A stretch of 64,000 nucleotides of DNA from Falsiroseomonas sp046052145 (GTDB lineage Bacteria; Pseudomonadota; Alphaproteobacteria; Acetobacterales; Acetobacteraceae). Shown piece after piece: positions 26,721 to 34,783 of this stretch. A model generated the notes under the pieces. It was not told the DNA's origin and searched no databases. It saw nothing but the letters and a program-made list of their open reading frames with translations. The first letter of the stretch is position 1, and each line of letters begins with the position of its first letter. The position numbers and the translations under genes were made by a program. Location of the stretch: positions 5,835 to 69,834 of the forward strand of contig JBJOMW010000016.1 in assembly GCA_046052145.1 (NCBI GenBank), written 5' to 3'.

Positions 26721-27308
26721 ATGACTGGTTCCTGGAACGACTTCAACGACGCCAAGCAGAACAGCAACATCATACCGAAGGGCACGCTCGCCAAGGTGCG
26801 CCTGACGATCCGCCCCGGCGGCTATGACGATCCGGCGCAGGGCTGGACCGGCGGCTACGCCACGCGTGGCGCCACCGGCTCGGTCTACCTCTCGGGCGAG
26901 TTCACGGTGCTTGAGGGACCCTACGCCCGCAGGAAGATCTTCACGTTGATCGGGCTTTACAGCCCCAAGGGCCCGGACTGGACGAACATGGGCCGCAGCC
27001 TCATCCGCGGCATGCTGAACTCTGCGCGCGGCATTTCGGACAAGGACAATTCGGCACAGGCGCAAGCGGCGCGGCGGATCTCGGGCTTCACCGATCTCGA
27101 TGGGCTGGAGTTCATCGCCAAGATCGACGTCGGCACCGACACCAACGGGGAAGAGAAGAACGAGATCCGCACGGCGGTGACGCCGGATCACAAGGAGTAC
27201 GCGGCGCTCATGGGGATGGCCGGCGCGGCGGCGCAAGCCACCGCTCAGCCCCGCGCTTCCCAGCCCTCCATGCCGAAGCCGGGCGTTCGCCCGTCCTGGG
27301 CACAATAA
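26721..27308 (+). CDS. probable phage ssDNA-binding protein (DUF669-like)
   Basis: 195 residues. Beta-rich N-terminal two thirds with GSVYLSGEFTVLEGPYARRK and FTLIGLYSPKGPDWTNMGRS, the OB-fold-like layout of DUF669 proteins that accompany Sak4 annealases. The C-terminal 40 residues are low-complexity Ala/Pro/Gln, typical of SSB tails. The start at 26721 follows CAAGGAGACCCCAGCC. A longer frame from 26475 is inside the ATPase gene. The single-strand binding role is inferred from architecture and neighbours, not from a signature motif. Confidence 0.7.
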   Translation: MTGSWNDFNDAKQNSNIIPKGTLAKVRLTIRPGGYDDPAQGWTGGYATRGATGSVYLSGEFTVLEGPYARRKIFTLIGLYSPKGPDWTNMGRSLIRGMLNSARGISDKDNSAQAQAARRISGFTDLDGLEFIAKIDVGTDTNGEEKNEIRTAVTPDHKEYAALMGMAGAAAQATAQPRASQPSMPKPGVRPSWAQ

Positions 27309-27318
27309 GGAGGGCGCC

Positions 27319-29022
27319 ATGCTTTTGCGTCCCCGCCAGAAGCAGTTCGTGGAGCGCAGCATCCATGCGCTCGACGAACACGGAAACACCCTTGCGGTCG
27401 CCCCGACAGGTGCAGGCAAGACGATCATGCTCTCGGCCGTCACCGGACGCATGATCGGCGAGCCTGCAAAGGGCACGGGCGGCAAGGCGTGTGTCCTTGC
27501 CCATCGCGATGAGCTGACCGGTCAGAACCTCAACAAGTTCGGCCGGGTCAATCCCCAGCTCACTACGTCGATCGTTGACGCCAAGGAGAAATCCTGGCGC
27601 GGACAGGTGACCTTCGCGATGGTCCCGACACTCGCGCGCAAAGACAATCTCGATCAGATGCCGGCCATCGACCTTCTGGTGATCGATGAAGCACATCACG
27701 CCGCAGCCGACAGCTATCGCCGGATCATCGACACCGCGCTTCACCGCAATCCAATGTGCCGGATCTACGGTGTCACGGCGACGCCGAACCGGGCCGACAA
27801 GCGCGGGCTTCGGCCTGTCTTCTCTAACGTCGCAGACCAGATCCGCATCGGTGAGCTGATCGCATCCGGCCACCTCGTTCCCCCACGCACTTTCGTCATC
27901 GATGTCGGCGTGCAGGATGAACTCAACAAGGTGCGTCGCACCGCCGACGACTTCGACATGGCGGAGGTGGATGCCATCATGAACCGCTCTCCGGTCACGG
28001 AAGCGGTGATCCGTCACTGGCGCGAAAAAGCCGGCGAGCGTCAGACCGTGGTGTTTTGCTCCACGATCAGTCACGCGCGCAATGTCACGGACGCATTCAA
28101 TGCGGCTGGCGTCGCGGCAGGCTTCATCCATGGCGAAATGGCTGATGCGGATCGCAAGGCGACGCTGGCGGCCTACGCCAGCGGCAAGCTGCGGGTCATC
28201 GTCAATGTTGCGGTGCTGACCGAGGGCTGGGATCACCCGCCGACAAGCTGCGTCGTGTTGCTGCGGCCCAGCTCCTACAAGTCGACCATGATCCAGATGG
28301 TGGGCCGGGGCTTGCGCACCATCTCGCCCGAAGAGCATCCGGGCGTCATCAAGACCGATTGCATCGTGCTTGATTTCGGTACCTCGACCTTGCTGCACGG
28401 ATCGCTGGAACAGGACGTCGATCTGAACGGTCGTGAGCCGGGCGATGAAGCCCCGACAAAGGACTGCCCTGAGTGCGGCGCCGTCGTCCCGCTCGCGACC
28501 ACCGAATGTCCGCTGTGTGGGCATGTCTGGGACCGCGCCGATGCCGGCGAGATCGCTCCGCTCGGCGACTTCATCATGTCCGAGATCGACCTTCTCAAGC
28601 GATCGAGTTTCCGCTGGTGCGATCTCTTCGGTGATGATGCGGCGCTGATCGCGAATGGCTTTAACGCCTGGGGTGGCGTGTTCTTCCTGAACGGTCGCTG
28701 GTACGGCATCGGCGGGCTGCAGAAGCAGCGGCCGCATCTCCTGGCCATTGGCGAACGCACCATCTGCTTAGCGGCAGCCAACGACTGGCTCAACGAGCAC
28801 GAAAGCGATGAGACGGCGCACAAGACCCGCCGCTGGCTGAACCAGCCGCCGACCGACCGGCAGCTCGCTTTCCTGCCCACCGAGTATCGCCAGGATTTCG
28901 GGCTGACCCGCTATCAGGCCTCCGCGTTGCTCGCCTTCCGTTTCAACCGGGACGCCATTCGCTCCCTGGTCTTCGGGGCAGCCGACGCCACTCCCGAGAC
29001 CATCGTCGGGAGGGCGGCATGA
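27319..29022 (+). CDS. DEAD/DEAH box helicase
   Basis: Superfamily 2 helicase of 567 residues. Motif I is APTGAGKT (Lys34), motif II DEAH in LLVIDEAHHAA, motif III in YGVTATPNRAD, and the C-terminal domain has FCSTISHARNVT, ILT-like VLTEGWDHP and motif VI in QMVGRGLRTI. A zinc ribbon with four cysteines (CPECG ... CPLCG) follows at about 382-402, then a domain of about 150 residues of unknown function. Phage helicases like this unwind replication or recombination intermediates. It is in the recombination gene run and is preceded by GGAGGGCGCC. Confidence 0.92.
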   Translation: MLLRPRQKQFVERSIHALDEHGNTLAVAPTGAGKTIMLSAVTGRMIGEPAKGTGGKACVLAHRDELTGQNLNKFGRVNPQLTTSIVDAKEKSWRGQVTFAMVPTLARKDNLDQMPAIDLLVIDEAHHAAADSYRRIIDTALHRNPMCRIYGVTATPNRADKRGLRPVFSNVADQIRIGELIASGHLVPPRTFVIDVGVQDELNKVRRTADDFDMAEVDAIMNRSPVTEAVIRHWREKAGERQTVVFCSTISHARNVTDAFNAAGVAAGFIHGEMADADRKATLAAYASGKLRVIVNVAVLTEGWDHPPTSCVVLLRPSSYKSTMIQMVGRGLRTISPEEHPGVIKTDCIVLDFGTSTLLHGSLEQDVDLNGREPGDEAPTKDCPECGAVVPLATTECPLCGHVWDRADAGEIAPLGDFIMSEIDLLKRSSFRWCDLFGDDAALIANGFNAWGGVFFLNGRWYGIGGLQKQRPHLLAIGERTICLAAANDWLNEHESDETAHKTRRWLNQPPTDRQLAFLPTEYRQDFGLTRYQASALLAFRFNRDAIRSLVFGAADATPETIVGRAA

Positions 29023-29028
29023 CGAGGC

Positions 29029-29433
29029 ATGTCCGTGACCACCTCATCTTCCGAGCGTCTGCGGCTCTGGCATCCGCGTGGCGAACTCTGCGCAGTCTGC
29101 CGGCGACCGACACGTGGCTTTGGCTGGTTCGACCCGGTGCGGTCGAAGCAGCCGCGCCCGTCTGCGTGGTTCTGTTCGATGGCCTGCCAAGGCTTTTGGT
29201 CGCGATCAGCCCGGGGGTCATCGGCCGTGGTTGACCTCACCGAACAGGAACAGGCTGCCATCCGTGCCGCCATGAAACCGGTGGCCGAGATCATGGAAGA
29301 GATCGGCTGGGAGGTGCGCCTGATCGATCTGTCCGAGGCGCAGGTCTGCACGCTCATCGAGGTCGCCGTGGGCGGCTTTCAGGACGCCATGCGCGCGACG
29401 GCGCAAAGCGCAGATGCGGAGGTTCCGCTGTGA
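29029..29433 (+). CDS. DUF6511-like phage protein with Cys pairs
   Basis: 134 residues. The N-terminal 55 carry CAVCRRPTRGFGWFDP and a later FCSMACQ, four cysteines in two CxxC-type pairs, a likely zinc ribbon. The C-terminal half LTEQEQAAIRAAMKP, IMEEIGWEVRLIDLSEAQV and TLIEVAVGGFQDAM matches what I recall of DUF6511. Function is unknown. The next gene starts on a GTG overlapping this stop. Confidence 0.75.
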   Translation: MSVTTSSSERLRLWHPRGELCAVCRRPTRGFGWFDPVRSKQPRPSAWFCSMACQGFWSRSARGSSAVVDLTEQEQAAIRAAMKPVAEIMEEIGWEVRLIDLSEAQVCTLIEVAVGGFQDAMRATAQSADAEVPL

Positions 29434-29831
29434 TCAAATCTTGCATCAGGTGCAAAGAGGAAAAGCCCGCGATGGAATTTGGCGCGCGGCAGCGCAGCCT
29501 GGATGGCCTGCAGGCGTGGTGCCTCGATTGTTGCCGTGAATATCAACGCGAGTATGCGCGACTGAATCGCGACCCCGCTCGTCATCGTGAAAGTCAAAGC
29601 CGCTATCGTGCCAGGCATCGCGAAAAGCTGCATGCGCATGAATTACTGCGCAGCGTAGTGCGGTCAGGTCGGATGGTAGTTCCAATTTGGTGTCAACGCT
29701 GCGGCTGCGTCACCAAGCTTGAAGCGCACCACAGTGACTACAGCAAACCACTCGCAGTCGATTGGCTGTGCTCGATTTGCCATGGGCTTGCGCACCGCTC
29801 TGGAAATGGAAAAAAGCATGTTAGACTATAA
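29430..29831 (+). CDS. small Cys-rich zinc-binding phage protein, HNH-like
   Basis: 133 residues from a GTG that overlaps the previous stop (GTGA). The N-terminal zinc ribbon is CIRCKEEKPAMEF with a second pair CLDCC; a central Arg/Glu-rich helix follows; the C-terminus has CQRCGC, LEAHHSDYSKP and CSICHGLAH. The paired His with flanking CxxC motifs is the layout of HNH endonucleases, though the full catalytic motif is short. It overlaps the nuclease gene start by 14 nt. It may nick DNA or merely bind it. Confidence 0.7.
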   Translation: MIKSCIRCKEEKPAMEFGARQRSLDGLQAWCLDCCREYQREYARLNRDPARHRESQSRYRARHREKLHAHELLRSVVRSGRMVVPIWCQRCGCVTKLEAHHSDYSKPLAVDWLCSICHGLAHRSGNGKKHVRL

Positions 29832-30585
29832 TCGACGCGCCACATGCGCCGACCAGATCAACGCGCTCATCGATGCCGCTATCGAGACCGAGCGCGGCGC
29901 CGCGTCTGCGCGAACCTATCTCGGCGGCTCACGTCTTGGCGTGGCTTGCGAACGCGCGCTGCAATTCGAGTTCACGGGCGCGCCGAAAGACGAGGGCTCT
30001 CACTTCAAGGGCCAGACGTTGCGCATCTTCGAGATCGGTCACGCGCTTGAAGACCTCGCAATCCGCTGGCTGCGCGCCGCAGACATTGATCTCTATACCC
30101 GCAAGGGCAATCGCCCCGATGGCGAGCAATTCGGCTTCGCCGTCGCCGGCGGGCGTATCCGTGGACATGTCGATGGCATCATCGCCTCAACACCAGGTGC
30201 GATCGGACTTGCCGTCCCCGCACTCTGGGAATGCAAGACGATGAACGCGAAGAACTGGCGCGAGACGGTTGCCCGGGGCGTGGTCGTAGCAAAGCCCGTC
30301 TACGCCGCGCAGATCGCGCTCTACCAAGCCTACATGGAAGCGCAGGTGCCGGGCATCTCGCAGAGCCCCGCGCTGTTCACGGCCATCAACAAGGACACCG
30401 CGGAGCTGCACCATGAGCTCGTGCCGTTCGACGCAGCACTGGCGCAGCGGATGAGCGATCGCGGTGTGCGCATCCTGCAGGCGACCGACGCGGGCGAATT
30501 GCTGCCGCGCATCGCCACGAGCCGCGACTTCCATGAATGCCGGATGTGCGCATGGGCAGATCGGTGCTGGGGGCTGCCCACATGA
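29818..30585 (+). CDS. PD-(D/E)XK exonuclease with Cas4/AddB-type iron-sulfur cysteines
   Basis: 255 residues. The nuclease core shows GHVDGII (motif II Asp) followed by ALWECKTMNAK (ExK), the PD-(D/E)XK pattern, and YAAQIALYQAYM as motif IV-like QxxxY. Four cysteines match the Cas4/AddB 4Fe-4S layout: Cys44 in VACERALQF and Cys241, Cys244, Cys250 in CRMCAWADRC (Cx2Cx5C). Phage members of this group process DNA ends for recombination with an annealase. An in-frame start further upstream is possible. Its stop overlaps the next start (ATGA). Confidence 0.85.
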   Translation: MLDYNRRATCADQINALIDAAIETERGAASARTYLGGSRLGVACERALQFEFTGAPKDEGSHFKGQTLRIFEIGHALEDLAIRWLRAADIDLYTRKGNRPDGEQFGFAVAGGRIRGHVDGIIASTPGAIGLAVPALWECKTMNAKNWRETVARGVVVAKPVYAAQIALYQAYMEAQVPGISQSPALFTAINKDTAELHHELVPFDAALAQRMSDRGVRILQATDAGELLPRIATSRDFHECRMCAWADRCWGLPT

Positions 30586-32870
30586 GCGAGAGCAACATCG
30601 TCTCCCTAGATGCGTGGCGCGATTTCAACGACGCGGCTCCGCTAAGCGACCCGTTCAACATCGAGCCGGATCCCGAGCAGATCGCGATCTTTCTCGACGT
30701 TGTCTTCGGCTACTGCGAAGGCTGGGCTCCCCTGCGCGGGTTCGTCGACAAGGGCCAGGGGATTGCAGGCCGTCCGCACAATGTATGGGTCGAAGTCGAT
30801 GGCAGCCTTCTTGAGAAAGCCATCTCCTTCGCCGGCTGGGCTGCGCGCGAAGGCGCAGCGTTCTACGTGGTGCCGGGCACGGTCGTTGATGCCGGCAAGG
30901 CGAAGGCCGCCGATGTCCGCCAAATGCAGACCGTGCTGGTCGATCTCGATGCGGGCGACATCCCCGCAAAGCTGGACCACCTCATACTGCATCTTGGCGA
31001 GCCGACGCTGATCGTCGAGAGCGGCGGTCGCACCCCCGATGGCATCGACAAGCTGCATGTCTGGTGGCGGCTGAGTGAGCCTGCGGAGGCGGAGGATATT
31101 GCGTTGCTCTGTCGGCTGCGCGGCGACATCGCCGTGAAGGTCGGAGGCGACACGCATTTTCGCTCAGCGCACCAGCCGATCCGACTGGCGGGCTCCGTCT
31201 ATCACAAGGGCGGATTTACACGCCTCGTCACCATTCGTCGCCACAGCCCACAGGCCGAAGTCCACCTGCGTGAGTTTGCAGAGCTGGTGGACGCCATGCC
31301 GCCGTTGGCCGGCGTCGGGTGTGAGCCTGGTCCCGCGTCCGAGAAACCCTCGATCAAAGACATCCTGACCACGCCGGTCCGTGAAGGCGGCGAGGATGAC
31401 TGGACACGTTTCCAGGGGGCAAGCGCCGCGATCGGTCATTACGTGCGCATGGCCCACGAGGGCCGCATGAGCCGTGACGAAGCCTGGGAGGCCATCTGCC
31501 AGTACAATGCCGCCCAGCTTCGCCCGTGTTGGCCCCTGGAGCGCCTTGCGAGCGAAGCCCAACGGCTCTGGCGGCTACACGAGGAACGCCACGGCCCGGC
31601 CCTGGAGCGGCTCTCGGCTCCCCCTATGTCGGCTTTGCCGACCTTCACGCTCGGCGCCCTGCTCGACGACAGCAGCCCCATGCCGGACGACATCATCGCG
31701 CCGCGCCTGCTGACGCCAGGCGGGATGCTTGTGCTGGGCGGCGCGCCCAAGGTCGGCAAGAGCGACTTTCTGATCAGCCTGCTCGTGCACATGGCGGCGG
31801 GCGTGCCGTTCCTGGCCTTCGCGCCAAGCCGCCCGCTTCGGATCTTCTATCTGCAGGCCGAGATCCAGTACCACTACCTGCGCGAGCGCCTCCAAGCGAT
31901 CCGGATCGATCCCGCGCTCATGGCGGCAGCACGCGACAATCTCGTCGCGACGCCGAAGGTCCGCATGCTCTTGGACGCAGGCGGCGTTGCGCTGACCATA
32001 GCCGCCGTCCGCGCACATTACGGCCACAGCGCCCCAGACATCCTGTGCATCGATCCGATCCGAAACCTCTTCGATGGTGGAGCGGATGGCGGCGGCGAGA
32101 ACGACAACACGGCGATGCTCTTCTTCCTGCAGGCACGGATCGAAGCGCTGCGCGATGCGGTTGCGCCCGATGCCGGCCTGATCCTGTGCCACCACACCCG
32201 CAAGATCACTAAGAAGCAGCTCATCGAGGATCCGTTCATGGCGCTCTCTGGCGCAGGATCGCTCCGCAGCTTCTACACCTCCGGCATCATCATGCACCGG
32301 CCTGACGAGGACCGGCCCGAGCGGATGCTGCATTTCGAGCTGCGCAACGGGCCGGGCATCGAGCCGATCACCATCGACAAACCCAATGGCCGCTGGATCG
32401 AGATTGACCGATCCAATGAGCGGCTCGTGCGCAAGGCCATGGGCGACAAGCTCGATGCAGAGCGCGTGCGCAAGCACGACGTCATTCTCGGCGTGTTGCT
32501 GGATGAGGCGCTCGAAGGACGCCTCTACACCATCAACCAGTTTGCTGAAGCCTTCGAGAACCGAGGCGGCCTGGGCGGCAAGGACACGATCCGCGACCGG
32601 TTGAACGTCCTCGCCACGAAGGGCTTCGTGAAGTTCCTGCGCGACGGCACGCCCTATGGCCTCGGCTCGTCTCGATCCCGGTTCGGCTTTCTGTGCGTCG
32701 AAGGGATGGCTGCTCCCACAGGCGCGGAGGCCGTCGATCCCGATACCGGCGAGGTTATCCCGGCCACCATCGCCGTGCTGCCGACCCACTACAAATCGCC
32801 CCAGACCGGCGCGCTGCTCGAGGTCGAGAACCCGCAAGTGTGGGTCTATCCGGAGGGTGAGCAGCCATGA
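30582..32870 (+). CDS. phage primase-helicase, RepA-like AAA ATPase
   Basis: 762 residues. The N-terminal 260 show a primase/RepB-like layout: QMQTVLVDLDAGDIP (acidic pair), LIVESGGRTPDGIDKLHVWW and FRSAHQPIRLAGSVYHKGG. A linker follows, then a RecA-fold helicase with Walker A GGAPKVGKS (Lys393), Walker B ILCIDPIRN and a conserved CHHTRK near 540. The C-terminal 150 residues contain a winged-helix segment (RLYTINQFAEAFENRGGLGG). Such fusions prime and unwind phage DNA. The start at 30582 overlaps the nuclease stop (ATGA); a longer frame from 30537 is not needed. Confidence 0.85.
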   Translation: MSESNIVSLDAWRDFNDAAPLSDPFNIEPDPEQIAIFLDVVFGYCEGWAPLRGFVDKGQGIAGRPHNVWVEVDGSLLEKAISFAGWAAREGAAFYVVPGTVVDAGKAKAADVRQMQTVLVDLDAGDIPAKLDHLILHLGEPTLIVESGGRTPDGIDKLHVWWRLSEPAEAEDIALLCRLRGDIAVKVGGDTHFRSAHQPIRLAGSVYHKGGFTRLVTIRRHSPQAEVHLREFAELVDAMPPLAGVGCEPGPASEKPSIKDILTTPVREGGEDDWTRFQGASAAIGHYVRMAHEGRMSRDEAWEAICQYNAAQLRPCWPLERLASEAQRLWRLHEERHGPALERLSAPPMSALPTFTLGALLDDSSPMPDDIIAPRLLTPGGMLVLGGAPKVGKSDFLISLLVHMAAGVPFLAFAPSRPLRIFYLQAEIQYHYLRERLQAIRIDPALMAAARDNLVATPKVRMLLDAGGVALTIAAVRAHYGHSAPDILCIDPIRNLFDGGADGGGENDNTAMLFFLQARIEALRDAVAPDAGLILCHHTRKITKKQLIEDPFMALSGAGSLRSFYTSGIIMHRPDEDRPERMLHFELRNGPGIEPITIDKPNGRWIEIDRSNERLVRKAMGDKLDAERVRKHDVILGVLLDEALEGRLYTINQFAEAFENRGGLGGKDTIRDRLNVLATKGFVKFLRDGTPYGLGSSRSRFGFLCVEGMAAPTGAEAVDPDTGEVIPATIAVLPTHYKSPQTGALLEVENPQVWVYPEGEQP

Positions 32871-32893
32871 TCTCGGGCGCCACGAACATCCCG

Positions 32894-33090
32894 CAGAACT
32901 GCGCTCTGCCCAGTTTAAACCAGATGGGGCGCAGCGCCGAAACTGCTCCGACATGGCCGCTCAGCGCTTCGCTCTGGTCCGCTGTGATCAGATTGGGCGG
33001 GTTTCCGAAACTACCCCGTCAGAATTGCGCGCTGACCAGTTTGGCTTCGCTCCAACCAGATTGGGTCGATACGGCGTTTCCAAACTGCCA
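32894..33090 (+). repeat. three degenerate tandem repeat units, about 68-nt period
   Basis: The core (C/T)CAGAT(T/G)GGG(C/T) is at 32920, 32988 and 33056, exactly 68 nt apart each time. CCGAAACT(G/A)C is at 32937 and 33005, also 68 nt apart, with a shortened third copy near 33080. A 23-nt block at 32894-32916 recurs at 33020-33042 with three changes. The 68-nt period is not a multiple of three, which argues against a protein repeat. Confidence 0.6.
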
Positions 33091-33153
33091 AAACTGGAAA
33101 TTCCTCAATCCGATCAATGCGCTATCGGGTGGTTCAAGTTTAGGGGGTGAAAG

Positions 33154-33213
33154 CCACCCCCTTCGGGGGTGGGGAGACCGCCGAAGGCGGGGTCTCCCAT
33201 TCCCACCCCCAGG
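33154..33213 (+). terminator. hairpin cluster, possible terminator or structured leader
   Basis: A perfect stem CCACCCCC/GGGGGTGG with loop TTC lies at 33154-33172. It is followed by GAGACC/GGTCTC (33174-33196) enclosing GCC-GAA-GGC. The GGGGTGGGG arm can alternatively pair with CCCACCCC near 33203-33210, so mutually exclusive folds are possible. No T-run follows on the plus strand, so intrinsic termination is uncertain. Confidence 0.5.
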
Positions 33214-33280
33214 GGCTTCGCGCGCGCGTGGCCTGCATCTCCACCCCTCGACCGTCCGCCTACCCCAGGGATCGACCCCC

Positions 33281-33814
33281 ATGAGCACGCAAGTAGCACC
33301 CGTCACCATGCCCAGCCTTCATCAGCCGACACCACCGACCATCCCGGCAGACAGGACCATCCTCGCGCTCGACCTCGGGACCACGACCGGATGGGCCAGC
33401 CTCGTCCAGGGGATCGTGCATAGCGGCACAGTGACGTTCCGCACCGGGCGCTACGACGGCGGCGGCATGCGCTACCTGCGCTTCCAGACCTGGCTTGAGG
33501 GACTGGGCGAAGACACGGGCGGCGTGGCGGCGATCTACTTCGAGGAAGTCCGTCGGCACATCGGCACCGATGCCGCCCACATCTACGGCGGCTTCCTGGC
33601 GACACTGACCGCGTGGTGTGAGCGCAAGGGCGTGGCCTACCAGGGCGTCCCTGTCGGCACCGTGAAGCGCTTCGCCACGGGCAAGGGGAATGCCGACAAG
33701 CAGGCAGTCCTGGCAGCGATACGCAGTCGCGGTTTCAACCCCGCCGACGACAACGAGGCTGATGCGCTCGCGATCTTGCTCTGGGCGATGGAGACACGAG
33801 GAGGCGTGCTGTGA
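33281..33814 (+). CDS. RuvC-like Holliday junction resolvase (RNase H fold)
   Basis: 177 residues. The RNase H-like acidic residues appear in ILALDLGTTTGWA (Asp), AIYFEEVRRHIG (Glu) and DDNEADALAIL (two Asp), with VGTVKRFATGKGNADKQAV between them, the RuvC-type order. Phage resolvases of this type cut recombination junctions before packaging. The start at 33281 gives a leader of about 25 residues before the fold; the frame is open upstream to 32867, but that part is repeat DNA. The next gene starts at a GTG overlapping this stop. Confidence 0.88.
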   Translation: MSTQVAPVTMPSLHQPTPPTIPADRTILALDLGTTTGWASLVQGIVHSGTVTFRTGRYDGGGMRYLRFQTWLEGLGEDTGGVAAIYFEEVRRHIGTDAAHIYGGFLATLTAWCERKGVAYQGVPVGTVKRFATGKGNADKQAVLAAIRSRGFNPADDNEADALAILLWAMETRGGVL

Positions 33815-34008
33815 AGTGGACGCCACCTGGTTATGGCGGCAAGCGCCGCACACCCGATGAGATCAAACGCGAAGGCTGGCGTGACCAGCGTGTGTTGGCG
33901 GTCTCGCTCGACGATGCCCGGCTGACCTGGCCGGAGCGGGAACTGATCCGCCAGCTTGGCGAGAAGCTCTATGGCGATCGATCCAAACGCAAGGGGGTTC
34001 AGCAATGA
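33811..34008 (+). CDS. small basic phage protein
   Basis: 65 residues from a GTG that overlaps the resolvase stop (GTGA). Sequence features: WTPPGYGGKRRTPDEIKREG at the start and LTWPERELIRQLGEKLYG later, a short helical protein rich in Arg and Lys. No family recognised. The next gene overlaps its stop by ATGA, so it sits in a translationally coupled set between the resolvase and the DUF6362-like protein. Confidence 0.7.
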   Translation: MKWTPPGYGGKRRTPDEIKREGWRDQRVLAVSLDDARLTWPERELIRQLGEKLYGDRSKRKGVQQ

Positions 34009-34439
34009 CTGAATGGACGCCGAGCCTCGTCGAGGAACGCCTGTCTGAGGCCGCCTTCGTGCTGAAGCGCCTGCCGGCGGAGCGCCGTCGCGGCTACTTC
34101 AACGTCTGGCCGCAGATCGTGCACGACTTCGCCGACAAAGTCGGACAAGAGCCAAGACCGATGCGCGTGCTGCCTTCGCCCGCTGCGATCAGCCGCATGG
34201 AGGAGACGCTGAGCTGGACGGTCGGGCTTGATCCGATCGACGGCAAGATCGTCTGGATGCGCGCGCATGGCGAACGGTGGAAGGCGATCTGCTGGTCAGT
34301 CGGCATGCAGCGTTCTGCGGCGCATGAGCACTGGCTCTACGCGCTTTGCGTCATTGCATTTCGCCTTAATGGTCGGCGGCTCAACCGCAATCATTCGAAG
34401 CGTCACGTGATCGCGCAGGCTGAATCGGCGAAGCGGTGA
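34005..34439 (+). CDS. DUF6362-like phage protein, HTH-containing
   Basis: 144 residues. LVEERLSEAAFVLKRLP begins the domain; the second half has IVWMRAHGERWKAICWSVGMQRSAAHEHW, a helix-turn-helix, followed by LYALCVIAFRLNGR. This arrangement matches what I recall of DUF6362. A DNA-binding role (terminase-like or late regulator) is possible but undemonstrated. ATGA overlap with the previous gene. It is followed by 344 nt without a supportable gene. Confidence 0.75.
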   Translation: MTEWTPSLVEERLSEAAFVLKRLPAERRRGYFNVWPQIVHDFADKVGQEPRPMRVLPSPAAISRMEETLSWTVGLDPIDGKIVWMRAHGERWKAICWSVGMQRSAAHEHWLYALCVIAFRLNGRRLNRNHSKRHVIAQAESAKR

Positions 34440-34783
34440 GAAGGCAAGCGAATAGTGTCGTGCGGACACTTTTCGAACGGACAAAAACAGCGGATTGGGC
34501 TAGGTTTTCTGCCATCCTCGCGAGACGAGCGCGCTGGCGTCGCACGAGCGCAAGAGCCCGGGTCCTTCCGGGCGCCTGCGCAATGCTGGCGGGCGACGCG
34601 CGAAACATCGCTAGCGTCAGGGTCGGTTTTTGGGAAGCCAGCCACCCGGCGCCGCAGCGCCAATCGCTGCAAGCCCCGACAAACCGCTGCTTTTTTCGAC
34701 CGCGCATCGTGGCCGCTGGACCCCGCATGGAGTCCAGGATCCGGACCCCGCGCGGCATCCACGAACCTGGACACCCGCCCTTC
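34440..34783. other. gap before the methylase, no confident gene
   Basis: Open frames exist in two phases (for example 34455-34787), but the predicted proteins are Arg/Ser/Ala-rich and have no recognisable fold. GTGTC-N5-GACAC at 34455-34469 is a short palindrome near the DUF6362-like stop. The stretch near 34491 (GCGGATTGGGCTAGG) resembles the CAGATTGGGC core of the repeats at 32.9 kb. It may be a regulatory leader for the methylase gene. Confidence 0.45.

Larger units (their letters stand above)
32871..33280. other. non-coding repeat and hairpin region, candidate phage origin
   Basis: About 410 nt between the primase-helicase and the RuvC-like gene. An open frame overlaps the previous stop by ATGA (32867) and continues into the resolvase, but its first 138 codons read as translated repeats and have no homology I recognise. 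The DNA carries three degenerate repeat units (32894-33090) and then a dense hairpin cluster (33154-33213). Its place between primase-helicase and resolvase genes suits a replication origin or a regulated leader. Confidence 0.55.

Noticed and set aside
32867..33280. N-terminal extension of the RuvC-like gene starting at an ATGA overlap
   Set aside because: The extension translates degenerate DNA repeats with a non-triplet period and then the hairpin cluster; the resolvase fold begins at 33281. Kept as an intergenic note.
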